Of a stretch of 64,000 nucleotides of DNA, positions 10,601-23,530 are shown piece after piece. The notes beneath the pieces are model-generated. The model worked only from the letters and a program-made list of their open reading frames with translations, made no database searches and was not told the origin of the DNA. Origin of the DNA: Ephemerocybe angulata. Lineage: Eukaryota > Basidiomycota > Agaricomycetes > Agaricales > Psathyrellaceae. Location of the stretch: positions 1,674,001-1,738,000 of the forward strand of contig JAACJK010000057.1 of assembly GCA_013368325.1 (NCBI GenBank), in the 5' to 3' direction. A program made the position numbers and the translations under genes. Positions within the stretch are counted from its first letter, which is position 1, and the number at the start of each line of letters is the position of its first letter.

Positions 10601-13600
10601 TGAGGCCTGGACACAGGCCAATGGTGACGAAAGCCATACTCATGGACTTGACAGAGTTCTGGGGGTACCATACTCGTGGCAACTGTGTAGTCACCTGCTT
10701 CCCTTGCTATGACCACGCAGGTGTTGTGTGATCCGGAGGTCTCTAATATATGGGATCAGAAGTCAAGCGAATGAATGCCCTGTAGACTCTCACCTGTTGC
10801 AATCTCCGTCAATCTTTGCAGGGCTGAAAAAAGAGGAAGAATCGTGTGCATCAACATCTGAAATTGGCGAAGAATTATTATGGACTCACCAGACGAGAGA
10901 TTTATATCACTCGAGATGTCTTTGCTCCACTTCAGGATCGAGGCGAGGTCAGAAGCAGTCAATACCGATTCTTGTTCTCCTTCGTGAACGCCAACACTTT
11001 CCGTATAAACCTGGGCTTCCGATGTGCGATCGATGGCCATAGTTTCCGTTTGAACGGCTACATTCGCAGAGAGGACAGGCCTCTTAACGCTATGTTGAGA
11101 TCGACTTCCGATCAGGCTTGTGAGATGTGTGCTGCCACTAGTGTAAGCGTGGGCAAGTGAAAGATGACGGCCACATACACAATCCCTTGAGCTCCCCACT
11201 GTGCATGGCGAGCAATACCCCGACGCTGGAGTTCCCCCCCGAGGCCTTCGACGCCGCATCTGACGAAGTGTGATCCTTGCTGCACAGCCGTCAAGGTCGT
11301 GTAGCCACGCAAGTTAGCATCTGCACTCACAAGGAACAACGCCCATCCTTCCTCCATCAGCCAATCGTTGTCACTTGCCAGTCTCGATGCGACATCGTAG
11401 AGTCGGAAGGCATTTGAGTCACCAAGCAATGCAGCCATTTCCGCATCCTGGATGTATTTAGTCAGGTGTAATTGGATACGGAGGTATCGGCGCAGCATAC
11501 GATTATTGCAACCCAAGTGCTTGTGTTCACAGGGCTAGCCGAAAGCCACCTAGACCGACTATAAATATATGATCCATTCAGAATGGTCTGAGCACTTACT
11601 TGCGGATATAAGCCTGATTCAGCTTGATCTGACCGAAGTACTTCGACCTTGTTGCGCTAGAGAGACTGCCTTTCCGAATGCATGCGATCATGGCAAGGTT
11701 GTGGAAAAACAATCCGTAGCGAACATGTCGGTGACTATGCCATTGTCAGTATTTATGCTGGCATCTGAGTTTGAGTGGAATTCTCACTTCGGGTGAGCCA
11801 TTCGGGTCTCGTATACTGCGAACCCTAGACCAGCAGCTTCTTCGTAGTACCCGAGGCAGAAGTACCCGACAAGCTGTTGACGAGGCGTTAGAGAGCTTCA
11901 GGGGGAGGCGAACCGAAATCACCTTAAAGGAATTGTACCTAAATATCATCGGGTTAGACTGAGAGGGCTTATCGAGGGTGAGGAGATAGAAACTTGCCAG
12001 TTCAAGGTCATGGATATGTTACCCGATGTTTGATGGATGCGAGTTACATAGTCGCTCTCTACGAAGCTTGTAGTGTCGAATAGAGTTGCCACGCTCTCTG
12101 TGTTAGTGTATCCACCGAGTACTCGAATCAAGTTCAACACCCCTAGAGCCCGATTAGGATGCCAGTCTGGTCATTACGTGGAGAGCGTACCATTCGCGAG
12201 GATCAAAGGCTCTCCTCCGGGAGTCAGCAACCCAACGTCATTGAGGCACTGCAGCAATAAAAAATCAGAAAGCTGGGAGCGAAGAGCTTTCGCTGTCAAT
12301 TTACCTCTTCTGCAGAAGTCAACAACTCGGCCACTGCATAGTCCGCCAATCAGACTCAAAACACATCCTCAATGAGTATTAGGCTTACGGTGTTCACCGA
12401 TGTAAAGCTTGGTGATAATGATATGAATGTTCGCAAAGGCCGTGTAGATGCTGTAGGGGCGTTAGTCTTTTATTCAATCTCGAATATGTCTCACTCACCT
12501 GTCCCCTCCACTATACCCATACTTCAAGGCCTCTTCGAGACGCGGAAGGTTGGACCGAAGGTGTACATTATCGAAACCTGAGACCATGCTGCAGTACAGA
12601 AGCTGCGACCGACTACATGGTATTGATGAGCTTCAATCCACCTGGAATTTTAGCTAATGGGAAAGGCTACCATTTCTCACTCGAACTGCCGTGTGTTTCA
12701 GCGATACGCAAGGCCAACTTCGCAAGGTCAGAGGAGAATCGATACAGTTCCCGCCTTTCAGCAGCGGCTATGACAATATGTTCTATAAGTAAAAGACAGC
12801 AACCTGAATGAGATAACCTACCTCCAAGGGCCCAGAAGAATCCGAGAGCGGTTCCTGGTGCCATGCCAGATCTAAAGGAGATCAGGGGTCGCCCGTACAC
12901 GATGCTGTGAAGGCTCACCGTAGCGCCAATTGGATGGTCTTGTGCGATTCATCAGGTTAGTAGCAGGTAGATAACGCCTGATTCTGGAACGCACCGTCAG
13001 ACCAATCACGTCCGAGAATATGGAAGGGGATGGGCTCCAGTAGGCATGACTCCCAGCGTCGTTGAGCAGCGCCACTGCAAGTTCGGTCTTGCGATCCTCA
13101 GTCCGAGGAATGGACAGAATTTCGTCGAATCCAACAGCCAAGATCTCGTTCTTGACTTGCTCGAACATGACATCCGCCTGTCTCCGAGACGGCGAAGTGG
13201 TGACGTCAATGCCTAGAATATTGAGGGCTTTGATAGTGACGTCGAAGGCTTCTGAGAAATTATTCCTCAACCATTGGTTACGCGACTTGAGCCGGAGAAC
13301 ATTAGCCTTGTCTTCGAGCTCTTGAGCATGCTCGAAACACTCCTCCAGTATCTTGTCAGATGTCGTGAGATCCCCTTTCCAAGTGTATAGCCTACAACTC
13401 GTCAATCAGAGGAGAAACACTAGGGAGAAAATTGGAGGCATACGCTGCGAGGCGTGAGAGGATGCTGAACGTTTTGTCTTGGTTGCTGTTCCAAGGATCG
13501 TCCTTGAGGAGCGAGCGTGCGCTGATCAGAGAACGGATCGCGAGCTAAATTTACCAATTGTTAGCATAGCTTTGGCTGTAAGCTGAAGAGGGCTTTACCT

Positions 13601-16600
13601 CGTGAGCGCCGCGGGCCCAGGCTGATTCTCCAGCCTCTATGAGTACATCCAACAACTCCTCTTTCTTTGGATGTTCCAAGAGCAAGGGCAGACATCTAAA
13701 CAAGGGGGTTAAGCAAGAATTCTGGCGGGGGAGGAGGGTTTCACTTTTTGGCGTATTCTGCGATTCGATATACATCCACAGGCGTCTCGTGAAGCATCAT
13801 CAAAACAATCTAATTTCTGTCAATGCTTACTATTTCTCGGGCAGATAATTCTTTTAACTTACGCGAAACGACATCTTAGCCATGACCTCTGGTGGAAGGG
13901 CAGCGGCTTCAGCTTGTGCAGCCTGCCGGTATCGGTCATGGGCAAAGCTGCACATGTCTCTTGCTCTTTGGATGAGCCAGCCTTCAGATAACGCCAGTTG
14001 AAGACCACGCATGGATCCTCGAGTGGTGCTCGAATCTTTCTCCCGGAAGTTCGACACAGCTTTGTGGAGATTCCACTTGTCGTCAACTTCCTCCTCCGTG
14101 CCACTGGAGTCCTCCCAGTCAATCATCAGCGCCACTTCGGTCACCTTGAATCTGGGATAATGAGGCAGCGTAGGTCAGCACAAGATCATTGAATTGGTAA
14201 TAATTATAAAGCCCCTACGTTTCCCCGAAAAGAGCGGCCCAGGTAAGGTACTTCCGTGCCTCCTCTGGCAACTCACGCATGCGTTCAAGCAAGAATGTTA
14301 GATCAGTAGGGTCGGAGATGTGATTGTCGACGAAGCTGCCTTCGATTGCCTGCATGTCATACCTATAATAACCTTAGATCATCTGTCTGTACGAAAGCCA
14401 AATCACGCACTCCCAGTAGTTTTTCTCGGGGTTGAAGCTGATCTATAGCCAAGGGTGAGTCAATGATGCATCTCCAATTTGGTGAACATACATGGTGCTG
14501 GCGCTGGAGGGTTGTCAGAACGCTTCTAGCAGAGAAAGCGTTGCCAGAGGACGCCTTGTGGACGAACCGCGCCAATGCTGCACAGTCCTCTCTCGAGCGG
14601 TGGAGGGTCTTGGACGTAAGACTCAGGATGGCGTTATAGTTCAATGGTTCCACAGCTATCCATGTAGGTCGTGCTTTTGAGGAGAACATCGATTTAACCT
14701 GATCGACAAACCCACTATACTCCCGTCGGTTTGAGCTGACAACGCGGAGATAGATGAGATGACGTACGACTTGTCCGTTCGTAATGTTGCAAAGATGAGC
14801 TATAACGGCAATTAGAAAATAGAACGGAACACACGATGGGCTACAAACCATTCGACTGCGGGAATTCAGCAGTGTCGAGACTAGGTCCAATGTGCTGCAA
14901 CAAGATCAGAACAACGGACAGTTTCCCGAATGAAGATTAACTCACGAGTCATCGGCCTCGTGCAAATCGTCCAGGAAGAGGGCAAATAATCTTGTTTCGG
15001 CAATGACGGCGAAGACTTTCTCCACGAGTGATTGAAATCGAGATCGTAGATCCCGAGAGTCAAGAGGTTCGTGTGGTTCTTCCAAGTTGATGTTAAACAT
15101 CGCAAGCGCATCTCTCAACTCCGGCGTCCCTTGGTATAGCAAAGGAACGTTTTGAAGTTGCGGCCCTAACCGTTCTTGCAAACCAGTGACGAAACGATGA
15201 AGATCCGTGTGGAAGACCATGAGTTGTCGAAGAACAGAAGACAAGCAACTAAGCTGGAAAAGGGGTTGGAAACACGCTTCTCTCAGAAGCGGGATTCACA
15301 TACCAGGGCGGCGAAAGGGGCCGAGTCTGCTCCCTGAAACTTTGCTTGACCCCATAAGCCGTGTGCTACCGATTGTCAAGATGGCTCTGTATTGAATTGT
15401 GTTCAACACATACCTCTCCATTTAGCTTGATTAGCCAGGATGATCGAGCTCTTCCCGACACTATGGAGGCGTGAGATGGGTGTAGAACTATAGTGACGGT
15501 CGACATACCCAGGTGGCCCGACAACAAGAACCGCTTGAGTTCGGTCGTACTTCATCCGGGTCGATCGAAATACAGAACGGCGAAGCCCACCGGACGTGGT
15601 CCGCGACGGGCTCATTGGAGTTGAGCCCGTATGGTCACCGATAGAATCGAGGTTCCAACCACGGCTTGACTCGCTGTAATTCGTCGTGGAGGGGTGCAAA
15701 GGCGACCCACTACGCGACGACATCGATTCACTAGTTTCAGTCACTGCGTCGGTAGGGTTGGTCGATGAAAAGGTGATAACGCCCTTGGTAGCGGAGTGGT
15801 GTTGGGAGAATCTGTTAGAAGTATCCAAGACTGGTCGAGTGTCAGACTTCAAACCTGCGTAAAAAGATAGATCTCACTTACTAACTTTCCGGATTAACTC
15901 CAGTTCCTTTTCTCTGCCAAACTGAAGCGCAAAGTCAGTACTATGGTTGCAAAAGCAGAAAGACCAGGGGCGGTGCGAATTACCAGAGCAATGGGTATCG
16001 TAAATTCCTATAGAGGAGATAAGCCATGGCGCGAACCAGCTTTGTGTGTGCGCACCATAAATCTGTCCTCCAGGGCGATTTCAAAGGGAGGTATTAACTG
16101 TATTCAAGATGCTATTAAAACTGACCAGAAGTGGGGCAATAAGCTGTTCGCTTACTTCCTGGGGCTCTCCCGACAAGGCGGATACAACTGCGAGCAGACG
16201 TCTCTGGCATTCCAACAGATCTGTTTTCAACCCGTGCGCGCTCTGGTATCGATTGTCCGGGTTCTTCGCCAAAAGCTTGACCGACGTATGCGTATCAACA
16301 GTTGTGCTGGAGAGATGGAAAGGCGTCTTTACCTTGTCAATGATGTTGGCTAGCACCTGCGGTACATCTCGCCGAACCTCATGCACCGGCATCGGTCGTT
16401 TTTGCACGATAGCATGCAAGAGCTCCAGCGGCCCTCCTTCAAAAAGCATCTGGCCACGGCCTACAAGAAGCGTCCAGAACAAGATTCCGAGAGAGTACAG
16501 ATCTGTTCGGTGGTCTTGCGTCATGGTTTCGATACTCCCAGTTTGCTCCGGTGCGAGGTAGCATAACGCCTCCTTGACTTTGAGCTTTTCTGGCTCTTCA

Positions 16601-17515
16601 TTTGTTCGGAGAACGAGCGAGGAAGGGGATCCAAAGTTCTCCAGTGAAATGGCACGGTTTCCGAAGTGGACCAATCGAACGAAGCCAGAATGAGCGTTGA
16701 GGTGAAATGCGTTCGCTCGGACTGGCGGAAATGAATAAGTGCGTGGTTCGTTCAAGCCTCATTGCAACGTACCTTCCCGATGGACCATTCCAGCCCTTTA
16801 AGAAATCAGTAAGCTGAGTATAGTTTGGAACCAGTCGAGGCTCACTTGTGGAGAGTCTCCAAACACTGGGTAGCCTTAATTGCGAACTCCAAAAATGAAG
16901 CAAGATCCATGATATCGAATTGCTCCATCTCATCGTGGAGGTCATGTTCTTCGAATCCATGCATGACTGCGTCGCCGTGTTGCAGGGAGGCCGTCCTGCC
17001 ATGACCTAAATCGGCCAAAAGCAGATCATTGACCTTCGAGGGGGGGAGGTATCGACCCAGCAAGTTGGGTCCGGGATGGGCAATGAGGAGGACCACACAG
17101 TCGCCATGTTCGCGTGGGATCTTAAAGAAGTCGATAAGCCGCAGCATAGTGCTGGAACCGTCCGCGGTCGCCATCAACTTGTTGAGGCTTGGGTAAAGTT
17201 AGTACGACACAGCTAGGATAACTTGGAGCACGGACATATGGGCCTCTCTCTCCAGACACATCGACCCATTCGACTGTGCTGGTGCAATCTTTGCAAGGAC
17301 ATTGGAGCCGTCCTTCAAGCTATTGCCCTCGGCTAGTAGAGTCATGCTTCCGGTGTCGTGCCATGGAACAGCCTGTCAGAGAAAGGTCAACACGAATTGG
17401 CGCTCGCTTGTTACGGCTGGTTTCCGACCTTTTCAAGGGTATAACCTGGCACCGAGAGGACATCATCTTTGAAATAGAGGGTCGGGAAGGTTGGTTGGCC
17501 CAATTTTCGCCTCAT
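7648..17515 (-). CDS. Hybrid histidine kinase, group X (CHK1/Mak2-like)
   Basis: Very large signalling kinase expected to feed a phosphorelay (HPt, response regulators) in stress or oxidant sensing. It is roughly 2,000-2,500 residues, with dozens of short introns. Order from the N-terminus: a protein-kinase-like domain (17515 to about 16100; YLAPEQTG and [11 protein letters not shown] visible); an AAA-type ATPase with Walker A GPPGVGKSS restored across an intron near 15510 and Walker [14 protein letters not shown] (about 14980); an alpha-helical TPR-like stretch; a GAF-like segment (about 11050-10480); an H-box [13 protein letters not shown] at about 10060; ATPase boxes including GGTGLGLSI (about 8990); a degenerate receiver (8737-8300); and a C-terminal receiver with FDHHMPICDG and a KPL lysine. 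The last exon ends STFGSQGSS, stop at 7648. ATG 17515 starts [15 protein letters not shown]. Confidence 0.85.
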
Positions 17516-17728
17516 TGGTAGCAAGAAGCGTCGCGGAGGCAAGGCCAAAGTCCAAAAGTGGCTTGGACAACTCCTGTGGCCAATTTAAACGCCGAAATCA
17601 TCACACGGTACTGAACTGACGTCACACAACGCAATTGCAAACTACATCACACCGCTTGTCGCTGTAAGACTAAAAAATACAACATTTACAGGAGCCACAG
17701 AGAAAATACGAAGCAAGGGAGAGCGAAT

Positions 17729-19763
17729 CTACGAAGTCACTAGGGTACAGGTTAGCACGCTGCCCACACCAAAGAGGGCTTCCCACTCACTGTAGCTGGC
17801 GGGGTCGATATGTTCAGGCAGCTCAGGAACGGCGACTTCAAACCTAGATTGAATGGCCGCCATGACCTGCTGGTCACTGTCGGAAGACACGAACGTGATG
17901 GCAAGGCCCTTGGTTCCGAAACGGCCGGCACGACTAGAGCTAGAAGTCAGTTGCCAGTCTCTAAAACGACGCGCCTCACTTACCCGACGCGATGGAGGTA
18001 GGAGTCGGCATCAGGGGGGCAATCGTAGTTGATGACAATGTTGACACGTTCTACATCAATACCACGACCAAAGATATCCGTCGCCACAAGGATTCGCTTC
18101 TCAAAGGCTTTGAAGGCGGTGTATCGCTTTATACTGAGTAAAGAAGAATGGGTTTGTGAATCATTGTCGGGGACAAGACAACATACCGTTCCTCCTGCTG
18201 CAAGCCAGAGTGGATACTGATGGATGGGAAGTTGCAGGAAACCAAGAGTTTGTCCAATTCGATAGCACGAGCAACCGATTTGACGAAGATGACGACCTGT
18301 TCAGAATACGAGTTAGCCTTCGGTCATATGGAACAATGCTCGTCCAAACCTGATTGAATTCGAGGCTGTCCAACAATTCGTTCAGCTTCCTATTTTTACC
18401 AACTTCTTCCAACTTGACGTAATGCTGTTGAAGTCCATGGAGAGTGAGTTTGGTTTCATCGTCCACGAAGATTTCGAGAGGCTAAAGCAGCATGTCAGCA
18501 GCTGTGAAAGATGAATAGCAAACCAAACATACGTTGGCCATGAACTTCTTGCAGGTAGCCCTGATCTCCTTGGCGAGGGTAGCGCTGAACATCATGACTT
18601 GCTTGTGATGGGGCGTCGAACGGAAGATTTCTTGGACGTCGCGACGCATGTCTAGTTTATGGATGTCGGGATTAGATCACGTCGTCGAAGGGCAACGGCA
18701 GGAAATGGAGACGCAGAACATGGAATAAACGAAAATCCAGGCAAGATGAGCCCAGCCGTGGCGGGCGATCACCCAAGGTCGAGATTCCCAAAGTCCTTCG
18801 AACGTCCGCCCCCGCACTTGTATGCGAAGCTGACGCCATTCTTGAGAGATGGTGCCTTTCCAACCCAACAATAAACCCATTCCTTCCCTCAACACGGGCC
18901 AATGCTGTAGACAACGCGACTGGAGGATCGCGGACTTGTATCATCGAGAGGGGAGGTGACCGGTCGCCAACGAAAGAATAACGACGTAGTAGGCAGAGAG
19001 GGCCCAATTCGCAAGACTAACCGAGTTGTTCGAGCATCTTGTCACATTCGTCCAGGACGAAATGCTTCACGTGTTTGGCGTCCAAAAGCTTGTCTCGGGT
19101 AAGGGCGTTCAGGCGACCAGGGGTGGCGACGACGATATGAGGGCATTTGGTCTTGTCCTTGAGGATCTCAGCGTCTTTGGCAACAGGAGTTCCTCCGTAG
19201 AAGGTGCTGACGCGAACGTCGGGCATATATTTGGCGAAGCGAGTGTATTCGTTCTTGATCTGGAACGCCAATTCACGCGTATGACAGAGAACGAGCACAG
19301 ACACTTCGCCGTCCACAGGCTCAAGCTGCTGCAACGTAGCAAGGACGAATACAGCAGTCTTGCCGTGACCGGACTTGGCTTGGCAGAGGACATCCATTCC
19401 AAGGACTGCCTGCGGAATACACTCCTGTTGCACTGTGATAACGTGAGAATGGTCACGCCCAAAGCATTATGAACAACTAACCTTCTGAGGGATGCTCGAA
19501 ACCCAAATCAGAGATGGCACGGAGCAATTCAGGCTTCAACAGGAAATCCCTTCACAAAGACGCGTCAGTTTCTTAGGTATAACGTCCTGTCGGTGATACA
19601 CACCTGAAGCCAGTAGAGTGAATGCCCGAAAAGTTTTCTTGTCCTTTTCGTCGCCAGCGCCTGCCAGACCACCGTTGGAGGCCGATGGAGCAGCGGCACC
19701 ACCGGGGACAACGTCGTGCTCATCCTCGTAGTCAATGAGATCTTCTGCGTCTTGTGCGCTCAT
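17729..19763 (-). CDS. SUB2: DECD-box RNA helicase Sub2/UAP56
   Basis: Nuclear ATP-dependent RNA helicase of the TREX complex, acting in spliceosome assembly and mRNA export. It starts [14 protein letters not shown], the usual Sub2 N-terminus. Motifs in order are [16 protein letters not shown] (Q-motif region), [11 protein letters not shown] (I; His where metazoan UAP56 has Met), [26 protein letters not shown] (II, DECD), MFSATL (III), [19 protein letters not shown] and [13 protein letters not shown] (VI). The C-terminus [11 protein letters not shown] is completed across a last intron, stop at 17729-17731. One intron, about 18655-19020, is roughly 365 bases and far longer than its neighbours. 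The start of the downstream histidine kinase gene lies 213 bases beyond, same strand. Confidence 0.93.
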
Positions 19764-19991
19764 TTTGCTGCTAATATCCGGGAGAGGGGGAAGGAATATA
19801 CAAAGGGAGAGATGGAGGTTCAAGCAGGAGAGGGTAAGGCCACGCGGCTGATGAACGGGGAATTTGGCTCAGGAACGGTGACTCGCACGGACCCTTTATT
19901 CCCACGTCCCCTAGTTTTGCCATTTTCTTCCATTTTGCCTACAAATCCGGATCGATCGATGGTCATTCCGCTCTCAACTAAGACAACGCTA

Positions 19992-22900
19992 TTAATCTAC
20001 AAGGGCAAGGACCCTAGACGCACGTCCTAGCAATACATCGACGTCAATCCCTCCAATACTACGAAGATACTCCATGGGTTTCACCAAAAGATTGTCCAGC
20101 AGCTCTGGATGCTCCTCCAGTTGTTGTTTTAGATATGCAACGCACACTACTGTCGCCCAAACATCCCTTTCTGCACGCGATAATTTCTTACCCTCCTCTG
20201 CGACACGAGCTCCCACGAAAGGAACTATCCTTGCCATACTTGTGGAAGGAAAAGAACCGTCGAATTGCTGGAACTTGACCAGTTCAACAACACTCGGCAG
20301 GACCCCTTCGAGTCGCCTGGAGTCGCGCTGCCGCGGCGTCTGATTTCCATCTGGTTGGCGACGATGGAACGCTGGTGACGCTGCCCGTTGGCCGGGACCA
20401 TCTAGACTATCGCCAGAGTATGACGAACTCCAGTCACTGGAACTGGCGCTCGACCAGTGACTACTGATGGTCGAGAAGGTTTTCACACTCGATCGCTCGC
20501 TATCTTGGCTTCCGAATTCCGTCGGTTCTTCATCATCTCCTGCGAAGGATGCCCGAGGAGATGGGTTACTGTCACTTCCTCCTCCTCCAGACCCTTCCCC
20601 TCCTGAAGGCCATTGCCCTGGAAGCGATTCGGAGGATCCATTTTGGCTCGGGGGTCTGCTACTGGTCTGCTGAGGAGAGTGACTCCCAGCCCTGCTTATT
20701 ACTGCCCAGAGGCTGGAGATGGTTACAATGGCAGACGCCATGGCCATCCAAGCAAGGCGTATCTGCTGCTGCGCCGCTTCGAGGGGGCTTTGAAGACTGT
20801 CTTCGCTGATGTCCGGCTCGATGTCCTGCTCCTCGTATTCTGGGTATCTGTCCAAGAAGTTCTGCTTTAGTTTTCTCCCAGCACGACTATCCCTGCTTCC
20901 TTCCACCGCAATAAATGATGTATGCGAGCTGGCTATCTGGTATTGAGTGCCTAACTGAACGATGGCGGATTGCCGGAGTTCCTCTTCGGTCGCCACTCCT
21001 AGAGGTCGAGGCAATGGCATTTTTGGGTTGTCAGTGTACTCCTGGATGAGCTTCCAGGCAGCCATGGTGTGGATCAGGGGTATTGAATCATCATCGGAGT
21101 GTACCAGTGCTATCTGCTGAACTGCAATCTTCAACTGAAAAGGCCTGTTTGTTTCATCGTCAAGCACCCCAGATAAGACCACGTCTTTTGGAGGTTTTGC
21201 ATGGCGCGAAGTAATGATCGCAAAGATGTTCATGCGAGTCCCTGAGTGAATGGCCAGGATATGCGGTGGCGCCTGCTGTATAGTTGGGAGCGGGCGAGTT
21301 GCAACGGACCGCGGGGAAGGTTGGTTCGAGAAGGTAACTTCGGGACTGCCTGCAGGGCTATTGGTGCTGGTGATGCCCCAGTCAAGTGATACATTTCGAA
21401 TGAAAGGGGTTCTGGACGCCGTGAAGAGTTTGGCGCATTTCTGGACGATGCTTTCTGTGTCGACAGCAAAGAAGCATTCGCCGTTTCCTGCCCTCGCAAT
21501 CCTTTCGCACATGTCAGTGGAAACCTCGTCTCCAATGCCAAGTGCGAAAACGCGGCGGGGGGCGCTCGACGAGTTGACGAAGTGGGAGACTTCCTGCGTG
21601 ACGCCCTGGGTATCAGTCGCCTAGAAAAACGCGGATGCGGTTAGAGTGGTATATGGGAGTAGAAGAAGAAGAAAGATACCTCTCCATCCGTCAAAACGAA
21701 GACAACGGTGGACATATCAGGCGGTGACGAATTAAAAACGTGGCTGAGTGCTTGTTGAATCTCGGTTCCTCCGAAATCTGCTTGGAACCCTTCGACATAA
21801 CTGGTCTGGAAACACGTTATAAACGGAGAACGCATATAGGTCGCCTTTTTTACTCACCGCTTCCTCAAGGGTATATTGGGTATAGGCTTCGTCTTTGGAT
21901 CTCCATCCCACACATGTGTTTCCAAATCCAAAGATGTTGAAGGAAGAGCCTTCAGCCGGTATCATTCGCAGCATCATCGTCAGTGTACGTTTCGCCGTTT
22001 CTATACGACCCCCAGACATACTTCCGCTCCTGTCTACAACAAACAGATAGCGTTGTTCTGGTATTGCGGGAAGCTTCGTTTTGGGGACCAGCGTCAACTG
22101 AAGCGCCAGGGAATCGGGAAATCTGGCATCCTTGCGAACTTCAACATAGCAGCGAGGCTTATCCAAGTCCTTCGCTCGTATTGTGAGAACAAACTCGCGA
22201 TCGAGGTAAGAATTGGAGCGGAATCGAATGGTGGTCCTCCTCCTGGAAGCACGGCCAAGATGTGTTGAATATCTTGTTTCTTCGATATCGGACGCGTGAC
22301 TAGGGGAAACGATGTCCTGTATCCGGCCACTCGTTTGGATATCGGCAGTCACGGACACCCGTGTTCTTTCCTGGAGAGGTTGTACGGACGAGTGAAGCCC
22401 TTCCGGTGGTATCCCATACCGTTGGCCAACATAGCAGGGAAGCTGGAATCGCACCTGGTCCATGTAATCGCCCGTGTACAGTGTCATTGCATACTATCAA
22501 GCGGGTGAACTGCAGTTTATAGGGCAATGTGTGCTTGTACATACCACGATGTGTGTTTCGACGACGGTGTACGGGGGGATGTGGCCAATAGAGATATTGA
22601 AAACTAAGGCCCAGCATTAGTTCAAGGTAGCTGGGCCCCTTACTGCCAAGCGCTCACTGTCGTCTGTTACATATTCCAACAGCCCTGCTGTTTGGCCACT
22701 GGCCATCGCGGCTTCATACTGTTCTTGGGCAAGGCCTTTTTCCTTGCATTCTCCTCGAATAACTTTGCCGTCGGAACTTGTCATTTGGAACGAGCATATT
22801 GCAGCGGAAGCGGGTACGGGAAAGCAATACTTAGCACGGCCAGTGCGAGAGGGGCCCGCATTGTAGAACTTCTGGGTCAAGGTCACCCGTGCTGTGACTG

Positions 22901-23056
22901 GAGATAGGAGGTCAGAAGCGCTCTCTTGGAGCGGCACAACCTCGTACCGTCCACTATCCAAACCTTTACCCTAACCTCTTCCAACGGCACCTGAGCTGCA
23001 GTAAAAGTATCGGTGGTGTCGTCGTAGCTGTGATAGAGTATGCCGCAGTGGTCCAT
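19992..23056 (-). CDS. VIT and von Willebrand A domain protein
   Basis: Protein of the VIT-vWA family (related to VWA5A, PARP4 and inter-alpha-trypsin heavy chains), with no settled function in fungi. The ATG at 23056 gives MDHCGILYHSYDD, then the VIT domain (VRVKVWIVDVTARVTLTQ joined across an intron near 22945-22900; RAKYCFPVPASAAICSF). The vWA domain has an intact MIDAS DRSGSMSG and later GGTEIQ and TVVFVLTDGE. The long last exon (to 19992) holds a Ser/Gly/Pro-rich disordered linker after a hydrophobic stretch (LAWMAMASAIVTISSLWAV) that could be a membrane segment. A C-terminal helical module follows (FDGSFPSTSMARIV to GGIDVDVLLGRASRVLALVD) like the tail of PARP4/VWA5 proteins. The hydrophobic stretch is unusual for the family. 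Confidence 0.8.
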
Positions 23057-23530
23057 CCTGGACTCGTCGAAGGTGGTGAGATTGGCTAAGATGCGAGATG
23101 CCGTTTATTTAGGTATACAGCAAACCAACACGAGGCCGTCGATGCCATGCACGAGGACTTGCGTGACGTTTACCTAGCGGTTCGAGATGCGGATGTATAA
23201 CTTCTTGGAGTCGCCAGTGAAATGAGATTTGTGCACATTAAGAGGGTTTCTTACAGTGCTTTAGAGCCACAGAAGGTCACAGAGTCGGGAAGTGGGAGAA
23301 CGGATGACAAACGGATGAAGCCCGCAGCTGCATCCGGCTATTGCAGCCGAGGAAAAGGATGACGGCAACCGCGACCGGTCGGCAACTGCAATAGACCTAA
23401 TCCTGAAATTGTGCTGCTCGGTAGTGCTCGGTGTCCCTTGCGCTCATTACTTCACGTCGCGCCTTTCGAGGCCAGGTCATCCGCTCCTCCGTTGGTCATC
23501 TGAGAATCGAGGAGGGCTTAGTTTCTCAGA
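23057..23530. other. Divergent intergenic promoter region
   Basis: 474 bases between the start codons of the VIT-vWA gene (minus) and the dicarboxylate carrier gene (plus). It must hold both promoters; no clear TATA box or repeat was recognised. Confidence 0.6.

Noticed and set aside
18672..19007. 111-codon open frame in the SUB2 intron as a nested gene
   Set aside because: No recognisable motif and it lies wholly within an intron bounded by good splice sites.
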